From contig CACEWP010000001.1 in the NCBI GenBank assembly GCA_902563305.1, positions 271,886 through 335,885 of the forward strand: 64,000 nucleotides of DNA. The letters are read 5' to 3'. Under the pieces are notes generated by a model. It did not search any database and had not been told where the DNA came from. It saw only the letters and a list, made by a program, of their open reading frames with translations. Shown here piece by piece: positions 35,147 through 43,879 of the stretch. A program made the position numbers and the translations under genes. Each line of letters begins with the position of its first letter. Within the stretch, counting starts at the first letter, position 1. This DNA is from an uncultured Alphaproteobacteria bacterium. Its GTDB lineage: Bacteria; Pseudomonadota; Alphaproteobacteria; Methylaequorales; Methylaequoraceae.

Positions 35147-36802
35147 TTATCTTTTATCCTTTATTATTTCAGTTAAGTTATCAATTATAATCTCACCTAA
35201 CTTTTCAACATCGTCTATTGTAAATGCATTATTATAGTATTTTGACACATCATGTCCGATTCCAATAGCTATAAGATCAATTTTCTTTTTTTTTTCAATA
35301 TCAGCAACAGTTTCTTTAAGATGATTATCCAAAATGTTAGAGTTATTGCAAGAAAGCGTGGCATCATCTACAGGGGCACCATCAGATATAACAATTAAGA
35401 TCTTCTTTTTTTCAGTTCTTTTTCCTAATCTATTACTTGCCCAAATCAAAGCTTCGCCATCAATATTTTCTTTTAGAATTCCATCTTTGAGAACCAGACC
35501 TAAATTAAGTTTTGTTTGATTCCAAGGGGTATCTGCGTCCTTGTAGACTATGTGTAAAAGATCATTAAGCCTCCCAGGGTTAACAACTCTATTATTATCC
35601 CAAAGTTTTTTTGATTTGCCACCTTTCCATTCTTTGGTGGTAAAGCCAAGTATTTCAACATTAACTCGACATTTTTCAAGAGTTTTAGTAATTATCTCTG
35701 CTGTCATCGCTGAGGTTACAATTGGCTTTCCTCGCATTGAACCAGAGTTATCTAATAGAAGTGAAACTACTGTATTTTTTTCAGTATTTTCGTTTTTTAA
35801 CTTAAATATATTATAGGTTTTTGGATTTGCTATAAACTGAGAAAATCTTGAACTATCAAAAAATCCTTCGTCTTGATCAAATTTCCAAGTACTGTAATCA
35901 AGTGAGTAAAGAAGCTTTTCAAGTTTTTTAGCTAAACTATTTACGAGTTTTGTATTGTCTTTACATTCTTCATCAAATTTTTGTCTTAATTTTTTTAACT
36001 CAGCATGACTAATTAATCTTTCTGCTTTTGTAAAGATGTCGAATTTTTTTGTATAAACTTTATACTCTATATTATTTTGAGTTTTAGGCTCAGCGTTACA
36101 ATTTGCTTTGCCATTATCTGGTTTAAATTTTTCTTTTTTTTCATCTATTTGTTTAAAACTTATTTTCTTATTTTCTTCACTTTTTTTATTTTGTGGAGCT
36201 AGATTACTTTGCTCTTCTTTATCTTCATGTTCATTATCAAAAGATTTTTTACTTTCTGAATAAATGGAGGAAATTATTTTATTTGTATATATGTAAAACG
36301 CTTCCTCTTGATTAATTTTTTTAATGAGAGAATTTAGATGCTTCGTCTGTATTTTTGGAAAGATCTTCGAAATTTTTTTTATTTTAACAACTTTTGTTTG
36401 AAAAATATTTAGAAAAAAATCAAACAAAATATGCAATCTTTTATCATCATCATTAAAAAAACTTTGTTTAAAATCTGATAAGATTAAATTTATATTTTTT
36501 TTACAACCTTCAAAATGAGTAAAACCAAATGACAAGCATCTTGTGGCTGTAATGACTTTAAATATTTTTTTTTTCTCTTCTAATGATGGGCAATGTCGGT
36601 CATAAATACTGATATCTATATACCTTAGGTTAAGAGAAGCAATATCATACCACCCTCTACCTAAAAACTTTTCTGAAATTTCAAAACCATCAAAAAAGTT
36701 TGCCTTGCTAGATCTATTTGAAACAATAAGTTTTCTATCAGAAATTTTTTTTATTCTATTTCTTGATAATGTTTTAGCAGTCGTTTCATCTAAATTTTCC
36801 AT
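35147..36802 (-). CDS. cobT: aerobic cobaltochelatase subunit CobT
   Basis: Part of the CobN-CobS-CobT complex inserting cobalt into hydrogenobyrinic acid a,c-diamide for B12. The 551-residue protein has an N-terminal domain with HCPSLEEKKKIFKVITATRCLSFG, a highly charged Lys/Glu linker (about 195-245), and a C-terminal VWA domain with the metal-ion motif DNSGSMRG (from residue 351) and ISDGAPVDDATLS. It runs with cobS (two bases upstream). CobN is not in the window. B12 made here would serve the nearby mutase. Confidence 0.93.
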   Translation of the reverse strand: MENLDETTAKTLSRNRIKKISDRKLIVSNRSSKANFFDGFEISEKFLGRGWYDIASLNLRYIDISIYDRHCPSLEEKKKIFKVITATRCLSFGFTHFEGCKKNINLILSDFKQSFFNDDDKRLHILFDFFLNIFQTKVVKIKKISKIFPKIQTKHLNSLIKKINQEEAFYIYTNKIISSIYSESKKSFDNEHEDKEEQSNLAPQNKKSEENKKISFKQIDEKKEKFKPDNGKANCNAEPKTQNNIEYKVYTKKFDIFTKAERLISHAELKKLRQKFDEECKDNTKLVNSLAKKLEKLLYSLDYSTWKFDQDEGFFDSSRFSQFIANPKTYNIFKLKNENTEKNTVVSLLLDNSGSMRGKPIVTSAMTAEIITKTLEKCRVNVEILGFTTKEWKGGKSKKLWDNNRVVNPGRLNDLLHIVYKDADTPWNQTKLNLGLVLKDGILKENIDGEALIWASNRLGKRTEKKKILIVISDGAPVDDATLSCNNSNILDNHLKETVADIEKKKKIDLIAIGIGHDVSKYYNNAFTIDDVEKLGEIIIDNLTEIIKDKR

Positions 36803-36804
36803 TG

Positions 36805-37773
36805 TTATTCATGTCTTGAAATTAACTCTCGCCCAAAGCATCTTTGGTAGAACTCGTTAATAATATTTTTATCATTTAAATCACATTTATTAAAAAAAGA
36901 AAGTTTGAATGCCTGGTCTATATCTCCAAATATTTCAAAATTTTCTGCCCAAATAATACAGGTTCTAGGTGACATAATAACTGAAATTTCTGAAGCTTTA
37001 AATGCATCTCTCACTAAATTTGCAAGTCTAACCATTTTAGAGATTGAGGAATGAACTTTTTTACTACTTTTCTTTAACTTATTTTTAATAATTTTTTCCT
37101 CAATCTCAGGTTTTAAGAAATTTAAGGAACAAAAAATATTCCATCTATCGAGTTGACCTTGATTCAAATTTTGCGTGCCGTAGTAAAGACCTGAGGTATC
37201 TCCTAACCCAAGTGTATTACATGTCCCAAATATTCTGAAATATGGGTTTGGTGTAATAATCGTATTCTGATCTAAAAGAGTAAGTTTTCCGTCTGCTTCT
37301 AAAACTCTTTGAATTACAAACATTACATCTGGGCGCCCTGCATCATATTCATCAAATACCAATGCAACAGGGTTTTTAATTGCCCATGGGAGTAGCCCTT
37401 CTTTAAAGGTCGTTACTTGTTTATCATTTTTTAAAATAATTCCATCTTTACCAAGCAAGTCAAATCTACTAATGTGTCCGTCTAAATTTATACGAAGGCA
37501 TGGCCAATGTAATCTTGCAGCAATTTGTTCTATATGTGACGACTTCCCTGTTCCATGAAGTCCTTGAATCAGAACTTTTTTATTATATTTAAATCCCATC
37601 AATATAGATGTGGTAGTTGCGTCATCAAAAATATATCCATTATCAATTTCTGGAACCAAGTTAGTTTTTTCTGAAAAAGATGGAACCATAATCTTTTTTG
37701 ATGTACCAAAAACTTTTGATGAATCAACAAGTTTAGGTGTATCCAATGTTAAATTGTTATTTTCTAAAAGCAT
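36805..37773 (-). CDS. cobS: aerobic cobaltochelatase subunit CobS
   Basis: AAA+ ATPase partner of CobT. The 322-residue protein has Walker A GLHGTGKSSH, Walker B ALVFDEYDAGRPD, and the INLDGHISRFDLLGKDGI and FRIFGTCNTLGLGDTSGLYYGTQNLNQGQLDRWN segments that define CobS. The N-terminal KVFGTSKKIMVPSF is also typical. It starts directly after the J-domain gene stop (no gap) and runs into cobT. Confidence 0.96.
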   Translation of the reverse strand: MLLENNNLTLDTPKLVDSSKVFGTSKKIMVPSFSEKTNLVPEIDNGYIFDDATTTSILMGFKYNKKVLIQGLHGTGKSSHIEQIAARLHWPCLRINLDGHISRFDLLGKDGIILKNDKQVTTFKEGLLPWAIKNPVALVFDEYDAGRPDVMFVIQRVLEADGKLTLLDQNTIITPNPYFRIFGTCNTLGLGDTSGLYYGTQNLNQGQLDRWNIFCSLNFLKPEIEEKIIKNKLKKSSKKVHSSISKMVRLANLVRDAFKASEISVIMSPRTCIIWAENFEIFGDIDQAFKLSFFNKCDLNDKNIINEFYQRCFGRELISRHE

Positions 37774-38343
37774 TTAACTAATTAAAAAATTTTGAAGAAT
37801 TTTGTAAGCTTTGTTTATCTCTTTCATTTTCATCTCTTTATTACTTATATTATTATTTACATCTGGGTGATATTTCTTAACCAACGCTTTGTATTTTTTT
37901 TTTAATTGTTCCTCATTAACATCAGGTTTTAAATTCAAAGTGATTAATGAATGCTCAACTTGTTCATTTAAACTATAATTTTGTTTATTTTCAAATCTTT
38001 TTCTTTTTTTTCTAAATTTAATTTTTTGTGTATCAAAGAAAAAGCGGAATTGAAACTTGATTTTTGATGCAGACCCATTGGAAAAAGGTTTGGTAGGTTT
38101 GCCTTCAAATAGGTGATTCTTCTGATATTCATAAATCTCTTCTTGAGATTTACCCGCGAAGAAATTCCATCTTTTATTATATGATTTGATATGTTCAAGA
38201 CAAAATATGTATCTTTCAGAGCTATTCGGTGATTTAGGAGCATAGAATTCTCCAGGTTTGTTGCAATCAATCTCATCACATTGTTTTTCAATTTTTTTTG
38301 AGAAGATATCAAAACTCTTTATTGCTTTTTTTTTCATAATCAT
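37774..38343 (-). CDS. J-domain protein adjacent to cobS/cobT
   Basis: A 189-residue protein with a C-terminal J domain (about 127-186) containing the HPD tripeptide at 159-161 in YKALVKKYHPDVN. The N-terminal half has a small zinc-like cysteine pattern, CDEIDCNKPGEFYAPKS and FCLEHIKSYNK, that could bind metal. Such J proteins sit before cobS in many alphaproteobacteria and probably recruit DnaK to the chelatase, but this is inference. Its start lies only 15 bases from divergent bolA. Confidence 0.88.
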   Translation of the reverse strand: MIMKKKAIKSFDIFSKKIEKQCDEIDCNKPGEFYAPKSPNSSERYIFCLEHIKSYNKRWNFFAGKSQEEIYEYQKNHLFEGKPTKPFSNGSASKIKFQFRFFFDTQKIKFRKKRKRFENKQNYSLNEQVEHSLITLNLKPDVNEEQLKKKYKALVKKYHPDVNNNISNKEMKMKEINKAYKILQNFLIS

Positions 38344-38358
38344 TTTATTATTAAATAT

Positions 38359-38613
38359 ATGGATGAATCAACAATTTACAAAAAACTATTTATTAATTTT
38401 AAACCTTCATTTTTAAAAGTGGAAAATGAGTCCCATCTACACAGCAACCATGCTCAAAGCCCAAAAAGCGGGAACTCTCATTTTTCCATCACAATTAAAT
38501 CAGAAGCTCTAAATAAATTAAATAGAGTCGAGGGACAAAGAAAAGTCTATAATGTATTGAGAGAAGAGATGAAAAATCATATTCACGCATTGAAAATTAA
38601 AATATTGATCTAG
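38359..38613 (+). CDS. BolA family protein
   Basis: An 84-residue BolA/YrbA-type protein, partner of monothiol glutaredoxins in iron-sulfur trafficking or regulation. The pattern is complete: LFINFKPSFLKVENESHLHSNH (conserved His pair) followed by GNSHFSITIKSEALNKLNRVEGQRKVYNVLREEM and the C-terminal HIHALKIKI. There is only a 15-bp AT tract between its ATG and the divergent J-domain gene. Its stop overlaps the stop of the convergent CBS gene by four bases. Confidence 0.93.
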   Translation: MDESTIYKKLFINFKPSFLKVENESHLHSNHAQSPKSGNSHFSITIKSEALNKLNRVEGQRKVYNVLREEMKNHIHALKIKILI

Positions 38614-39065
38614 CTTCCGTATCCAGTTCCAAACATGAACTCTTGATGTTTTTTTAAAGAATCTTGAAGTTCATTATTAGCATAATCATAAAGATCTCTC
38701 ATCGATAAAATACCTATAATTTTTTTTTTTTCAATTACAGGAAGATGTCTAAAGCCCCTTGACCTCATAACATGAATAGCATCTATTGGTGTTTTTTTTG
38801 GTGAAATTGTTTCAACATTTTTAGTCATTATTTTTGATATTTCTGTTGTTTTAGGGTTTAGATTTTTAGGTATAACTTTGAACGTTATATCTCTTTCAGT
38901 AATGATACCAACTAGGTCATTATTATTATTAGAATCACAAACTAAAAGAGCTCCACATTTATTTTTGAACATTGATACTGCCGCATCAAAAGCCGATGAT
39001 CGATGGCCAATAATAACTAATCTTTGATTAATTAAAACCTTTTCAAGTACATCTTGAATAATCAA
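38610..39065 (-). CDS. CBS-domain pair protein
   Basis: A 151-residue protein consisting of two CBS domains (about 1-65 and 75-140) and nothing else. Typical segments are VGIITERDITFKVIPKN and MTKNVETISPKKTPIDAIHVMRSRGFRHLPVIEKKKIIGILSMRDL. CBS pairs bind adenosine nucleotides or SAM and act as sensors; the target here is unknown. It precedes nothing obvious; the next gene leftward is convergent bolA and the gene upstream is the CNNM/CorC protein 43 bp away. Confidence 0.88.
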   Translation of the reverse strand: MIIQDVLEKVLINQRLVIIGHRSSAFDAAVSMFKNKCGALLVCDSNNNNDLVGIITERDITFKVIPKNLNPKTTEISKIMTKNVETISPKKTPIDAIHVMRSRGFRHLPVIEKKKIIGILSMRDLYDYANNELQDSLKKHQEFMFGTGYGS

Positions 39066-39108
39066 TTTACTCTCCCCAATACTATTATAGTACTAAATTA
39101 AATAAATT

Positions 39109-40386
39109 TTAATTGTTTTTTGAAATTTTTAGTAAAATTATTTGATTATTTTTTTTTGCTAAAATTTTAAATTTTAAACCAAAGAAAGAAAACATTTGAT
39201 TTTTTTTGGGTATAATTCTGCTTTCATATAATATCAAGCCAGCAACTGTAGATGCATTATTTACAGGAAGGTTTGTTCCAATTTGTTTGTTAAGGTCTCT
39301 AATGTTCACAGTTCCATTAACTAAAAAGTTATTTTTTGATGTTTCTTTTATCCCATTTTCATTTTTTGAAAGCTTCAAATCGTCAAGTTCGTCGTCTATA
39401 TCCCCCACTATTTCTTCAATTATATCCTCTAAGGTTATAATACCTAAAAATTCTCCATACTCGTCTACTACTATTGAAAAGTGCTCCTTTCTTTTTTTGA
39501 AAGCCATTAATTGATTATCTAACTTGGTTGATTCTGGGATAAACCAAGGTTTTTGACAATAACTAAGTATATTGAATTTTTTTTGATCTAAAGCATTTTC
39601 TCCAATTAATTTTCTTACATATAACACACCAACAATATTTTCTGGGTGTTTATCCCAAACAGGAATTCTGGAATGGGGAGAATTTTTTAGCTTTAATATC
39701 AAATCAGTGTAGTTAATATTTGATGGTAAACTAAATATATCATTTCTTGAAACCATTATGGAACCAACTGTTATCTCATCAAGGTCTAAGATAGATTTTA
39801 GCATTTGTGTTTCATCTTTTCCTGTAGAATCTTTTCCATGTAAATCAATTGCACCTCTAAGTTCCTCTTCACTTTTTTCTAAGATCTCTTCTTTTGTCGA
39901 ATCTTTATAATCAATTCCAAGCATCTTTAAAATAAAACCTACAACGAAATTTAAAATTTTAGTTAAAGGATATAACAAAATTATTATTATCCTAAATACT
40001 GGAGCAATTTTAAGTGCATACTTATCAGCATTCGACAATGCTATTGTTTTAGGTATCAACTCACCAAAAATTAAAATCATTAGTGTCATTATTACTGTTG
40101 CGTAAAAAATACCCTCGGTAGCTGTTATTTCTATTAATATTTTGGTTGCCAATGCTGAGGCTAAAACATTGACCAGATTGTTAGCAAACAAAATTGTACA
40201 TATCAGCTGTTCTTTGTCTTTAAATATTTTTTCAAAGATCCCAGCATTTTTTTTTCCTGACCTAGCTAAGTTGTGCATTCTTGGTTTTGATGCTGAAGTT
40301 AATGAGGTCTCGGATCCAGAAAAGAAAGCTGATAAAAATACAAGCCCAATTATTGAACCAATCAGAACTGATAAAGGAAATTCCAT
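39109..40386 (-). CDS. CNNM/CorC-type transporter-associated membrane protein
   Basis: A 425-residue HlyC/CorC family protein: an N-terminal DUF21/CNNM domain with three to four membrane helices (PLSVLIGSIIGLVFLSAFFS, LICTILFANNLVNVLASALA and further), the ETSLTSASKPRMHNLARSG cytoplasmic segment, two CBS domains (about 205-325, VDEYGEFLGIITLEDIIEEI), and a C-terminal CorC_HlyC FAD-like domain. The family is linked to magnesium/cobalt efflux, not haemolysis. It starts three bases downstream of the aroB stop, so it is probably co-transcribed with aroK-aroB. Confidence 0.9.
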   Translation of the reverse strand: MEFPLSVLIGSIIGLVFLSAFFSGSETSLTSASKPRMHNLARSGKKNAGIFEKIFKDKEQLICTILFANNLVNVLASALATKILIEITATEGIFYATVIMTLMILIFGELIPKTIALSNADKYALKIAPVFRIIIILLYPLTKILNFVVGFILKMLGIDYKDSTKEEILEKSEEELRGAIDLHGKDSTGKDETQMLKSILDLDEITVGSIMVSRNDIFSLPSNINYTDLILKLKNSPHSRIPVWDKHPENIVGVLYVRKLIGENALDQKKFNILSYCQKPWFIPESTKLDNQLMAFKKRKEHFSIVVDEYGEFLGIITLEDIIEEIVGDIDDELDDLKLSKNENGIKETSKNNFLVNGTVNIRDLNKQIGTNLPVNNASTVAGLILYESRIIPKKNQMFSFFGLKFKILAKKNNQIILLKISKNN

Positions 40387-40389
40387 AAT

Positions 40390-41496
40390 TTATCTTAGTT
40401 CATCTTTCAAAAAATTTGACAATTTTTTTTCTTCCTCCAAGAAAATTCTTACAGGCAATCCTATATCTTTTATTAGGATAAGTTTAATTTTATTTTTTTT
40501 TACTTTTTTATCAAATCTCATATGTTTCAGGAATTCTTCTGGTGAAATTTTTATGTTATAGTGTTCAAGATTAAATGGGATTCCCAAATTTTCAAGATGA
40601 GAAGAATAATGGAATAAAATATCTTTACTACAAAGTTTTAAGAAAATAGAAAATTTTATTGCTAAGTACATACCTATAAATATTGCTTCTCCATGTTTAA
40701 TTTTATGCTTATAACCAGTTATTGACTCAATTGCATGTCCAAAAGTATGACCAAAGTTTAATATCTCTCTAATACCTTTCTCCTTTTCGTCTATTGCAAC
40801 AATTTTCGATTTAATTATACAGCTTTTCTCGATTGCATAAATACAACTGTCTGAATCAAGAGAAATAACTTTTTTACCGTTTTTTACTAACCACCTAAAA
40901 AATAGCTTATCTTTAATAAATGAATACTTTAAAATTTCTGCGTAACCTGATACTAACTCTCTTTTTCCAAGTGAAGTGAGTATGTCAGTGGAAATAATTA
41001 CTGATTTTGGTTGTTTGAAAGATCCTATTAGATTCTTACCATATTTTGAGTTAATTCCAGTTTTCCCTCCAACGGAACTATCAACTTGAGATAGAAGAGT
41101 AGTAGGAACTTGAACTAGATCTATACCTCTTAAAATAAGAGAGGATGATAGTGCTGATAAATCACCAAGAACTCCGCCACCAACACAAATAAGAAGACAA
41201 TCTCGATCAACCTCAAGTTTTAAAATCTTATCAATTAAAAGCTCAAGATACTTGAAGCTTTTTGTTTTTTCACCGTGAGGAAGAATAATTTGATTAAACT
41301 TTATTTCCTTTTTAAATACATAACTAAAAAGCCTTTGGTTTTTTTTGTAAACATTTTCATCTGTTATTATAATTATTTTTGAATATTTTTGATAGTTGGG
41401 AATAAAGCTTGGGATTGAACCTAAAATATCTTTTCCAATAAAAATGGTATACGACTTTTTTCCTAGAGAAACTTTATGATTTATTAAATTTTTCAT
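40390..41496 (-). CDS. aroB: 3-dehydroquinate synthase
   Basis: Second step of the shikimate pathway; NAD- and zinc-dependent. The 368-residue protein has LPHGEKTKSF, the NAD-binding CVGGGVLGDLSALSSSLILRGI (about 103-124), PTTLLSQVDSSVGGKTGINSKYGKNLIG with the catalytic Lys, and the zinc-binding REILNFGHTFGHAIE. It overlaps the end of aroK by 23 bases, the usual aroK-aroB order. Confidence 0.96.
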   Translation of the reverse strand: MKNLINHKVSLGKKSYTIFIGKDILGSIPSFIPNYQKYSKIIIITDENVYKKNQRLFSYVFKKEIKFNQIILPHGEKTKSFKYLELLIDKILKLEVDRDCLLICVGGGVLGDLSALSSSLILRGIDLVQVPTTLLSQVDSSVGGKTGINSKYGKNLIGSFKQPKSVIISTDILTSLGKRELVSGYAEILKYSFIKDKLFFRWLVKNGKKVISLDSDSCIYAIEKSCIIKSKIVAIDEKEKGIREILNFGHTFGHAIESITGYKHKIKHGEAIFIGMYLAIKFSIFLKLCSKDILFHYSSHLENLGIPFNLEHYNIKISPEEFLKHMRFDKKVKKNKIKLILIKDIGLPVRIFLEEEKKLSNFLKDELR

Positions 41497-42013
41497 TTTT
41501 TAAAGAAATTTTTATTTTTCTTACTACTTCTGTTATTGAGGTAACATCAACATTCACGGTTATGTGACATTTTCGGTAATCATTGATTCTTTCTATATAC
41601 ATTTGTTTTAAATTATCTTCAAGTTTTCCTTCTCTTAATTTTGGTCTATTTGATAAATTTTTTTTCAATCTAGCTACAAGAGTACTAATACTTGCATTTA
41701 GGAAGATACAAATACATTTGTTTAATAGAGAACTCTTAACTTCTTTATCAGAGAAAATTCCAGCACCTGGAGATATTACAAATTTGTTTTTTTTATCTAA
41801 AAACTTTATGATTATTTTTTTTTCTAGTCTTCGAAACTCTTTTTCACCATAAATTTGAAAAAAATCTTTGATCTTTAGATTTGTGATTTTCTCAATTTCA
41901 TGATCTACGTCATGAAAATCTCTTTTAATTTCCTTTGCGAGAATTTTACCAATTGAAGTTTTTCCAACACCTGTCATACCTATAAGGATGATATTTTTAT
42001 TTTTAAATGTCAT
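41474..42013 (-). CDS. aroK: shikimate kinase
   Basis: Phosphorylates shikimate with ATP. The 179-residue protein has the P-loop GMTGVGKTS (12-20), the D-D shikimate-binding DVDHEIEKITN, the EKEFRRLEKKI segment (residues 56-66) with the conserved Arg, VISPGAGIF for the GGG loop (Gly partly replaced: SPGAG) and the LID region RPKLREGKL. The ATG-started frame begins at 42013; upstream 42014-42098 is the divergent gap to the small membrane protein gene. Confidence 0.94.
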   Translation of the reverse strand: MTFKNKNIILIGMTGVGKTSIGKILAKEIKRDFHDVDHEIEKITNLKIKDFFQIYGEKEFRRLEKKIIIKFLDKKNKFVISPGAGIFSDKEVKSSLLNKCICIFLNASISTLVARLKKNLSNRPKLREGKLEDNLKQMYIERINDYRKCHITVNVDVTSITEVVRKIKISLKNEKFNKS

Positions 42014-42098
42014 TAATTTATTTTAATGTAAATAATTGATTGTTTTGAAAAATTTTTATTAATATTATAATAATTCATTAGAAACAAATATATTGAGT

Positions 42099-42230
42099 AT
42101 GGACAAGTTAATAATAAAGATTTTAATTTCACTAACGATCGTGCTTTTTTTATTCATAATATATTTGGGAACATCAGATTTTGTGGTTAACCCAAGGCTT
42201 GTTGAGAGTGAGTTTTCTATTGAAAAATAA
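42099..42230 (+). CDS. 43-residue single-pass membrane protein
   Basis: A short frame from ATG 42099 to TAA 42228-42230: KLIIKILISLTIVLFLFIIY forms one clean membrane helix (residues 3-22), followed by a polar tail of about 20 residues, GTSDFVVNPRLVESEFSIEK. It is divergent from aroK and its last codons overlap the TTG start of the next gene by 11 bases, the spacing of a real operon member. I have an impression that other alphaproteobacteria encode a similar tiny protein beside aroK, but could not check. Function unknown. Confidence 0.6.
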   Translation: MDKLIIKILISLTIVLFLFIIYLGTSDFVVNPRLVESEFSIEK

Positions 42231-43878
42231 TATAGTCAAATTTCTTTTTTTGATTTTAATATTTCCAGTTAAAGTTGTGCTTTCTAATCAGCTAATCTTT
42301 GATGATTATGATAATTCTAGAAGTTCAAAAGTTGAATATTTGTCAGAGTTTTTGATTTCTGATAAAACGGATTATGAATGGAAAAATGTTTTTTTAGATA
42401 AATCATTTAATCAAATAAATTCTTTTTTGAACAATTTACCAGTAAAAAATACAGATGAGGTAATTCAGAAAATTATTTTTGAAATTCTAACTTCAAAAAA
42501 ATCTTTTGATAAAAATCTTGTTAAGTCTGATGAAGATAAAGTTCTTTTTGAGACTATAATAAATAAACTTTTCGAGACCGGAAGGCTTAGTGAAATTGAA
42601 TTAATTTATTCTCAAACAAATGAGTTGGAAAGTAATAGCTTTATTTTAAAGAAAATGATTGAAGGCAATCTTCTGAGAAACAGGCACTCTGAAGCATGTA
42701 AGATTTTAAATAAAGTAAATCAAGATCCTGTTTTTTTTGGTAAAATCATGATCATTTGTAATATAATAAATAATAAATTTGATGAGGCCAAGCTTGGTCT
42801 CCAATTGTTAAAAGAACAGAATCAACCAGGTGATATTTTTTTTATCGATTTAGCTTATTCACTAATGAGTGAAAACGATATAACTCAATCCAAAGAATTA
42901 AAGAAGAATTTAGATAAAGTAAAAGATTTAAATCCAATAATAATGTCTTCACTGCAATTTGCAGACATATCTCCAAATTTTTCTCAAATTGAGAAACTCT
43001 CTACAAGTGGACTTTTATTCATTTTATCAAATCCATCTGTAGATACTGATCTTAAGATTCTTTGTTCTGAAATTCTTGTTAAACAAGGTAGAATAAATGT
43101 TGAAATGCTCTCTGAGGCATATCAACTATCAAGATTTGAAGAAAAAGAAATCCAGAATGCAGAAAAATTGTATAAATCTTTATCACCCATTAGGGCGCGT
43201 CCTTTACTATATCAGTCAATTATTAGAGATAATAAACCAGAGTCAAAATTTAGAAAGATTATAGCACTGTTAAAAATTTCTATGAATGATAATCTTTTAC
43301 CGAAAATTTCTTATTTAGTAGGTGATCTATTGGATTTTGAGAAATATGTGAGAAATCATGAGGATACAATTTTAATTTCAAAAATCTTTCAATCAAAAAA
43401 ACAATATATTCAAGCTAGGAATATTCTTAACAAGTTCTATAAGAGCCCTGAAAGTGATTATAGAAATTTAGCTATAGATATTTCTGAGTTCATAAACACA
43501 AACATAATTGATTTATATTCATTTGAGAAACTTTTGGAAAAAATCGAAGATTTAAAGATTGTTGAGCCCTCATTTATAAAAAAAGTTTTAATGGTTTTAA
43601 TAAGTAATGTTGATCTAAATCAAAATTTATTGGATAAGTTATTTAAGATTACAATTGACGCAAGCATAAAATCAACCGACGCAACAGATTTTTTTCTGGC
43701 AACAAAACTTTCTTCTGAAAAAGACTATTTCAATTCGTTTTCTTTATTATTTAAAATTGTAGGAGATAGAAATCTTATGCAGCTGAACTTAGTTCAAAGT
43801 TACTCAGTTCTAACAATACTCAAAAATTTGGGTTTTGAAAGTCAATTCAAACAATTATCTGATAATATGCTTATATGA
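42220..43878 (+). CDS. exported alpha-helical protein of unknown function
   Basis: I do not recognise a family. The start is most likely TTG 42220, inside the tail of the small membrane protein gene; it gives 552 residues beginning with a signal-peptide-like stretch (KNNIVKFLFLILIFPVKVVLS). An earlier TTG at 42181 is in frame but places extra polar residues before the signal. The rest is almost entirely predicted helix with TPR-like or HEAT-like periodicity (pairs such as LYKSLSPIRARPLLYQSIIR and ARNILNKFYKSPESDYRNLA), rich in Ile, Leu, Lys and Asn. It may be a periplasmic scaffold. The next gene starts one base after its stop. Confidence 0.7.
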   Translation: MKNNIVKFLFLILIFPVKVVLSNQLIFDDYDNSRSSKVEYLSEFLISDKTDYEWKNVFLDKSFNQINSFLNNLPVKNTDEVIQKIIFEILTSKKSFDKNLVKSDEDKVLFETIINKLFETGRLSEIELIYSQTNELESNSFILKKMIEGNLLRNRHSEACKILNKVNQDPVFFGKIMIICNIINNKFDEAKLGLQLLKEQNQPGDIFFIDLAYSLMSENDITQSKELKKNLDKVKDLNPIIMSSLQFADISPNFSQIEKLSTSGLLFILSNPSVDTDLKILCSEILVKQGRINVEMLSEAYQLSRFEEKEIQNAEKLYKSLSPIRARPLLYQSIIRDNKPESKFRKIIALLKISMNDNLLPKISYLVGDLLDFEKYVRNHEDTILISKIFQSKKQYIQARNILNKFYKSPESDYRNLAIDISEFINTNIIDLYSFEKLLEKIEDLKIVEPSFIKKVLMVLISNVDLNQNLLDKLFKITIDASIKSTDATDFFLATKLSSEKDYFNSFSLLFKIVGDRNLMQLNLVQSYSVLTILKNLGFESQFKQLSDNMLI

Positions 43879-43879
43879 A

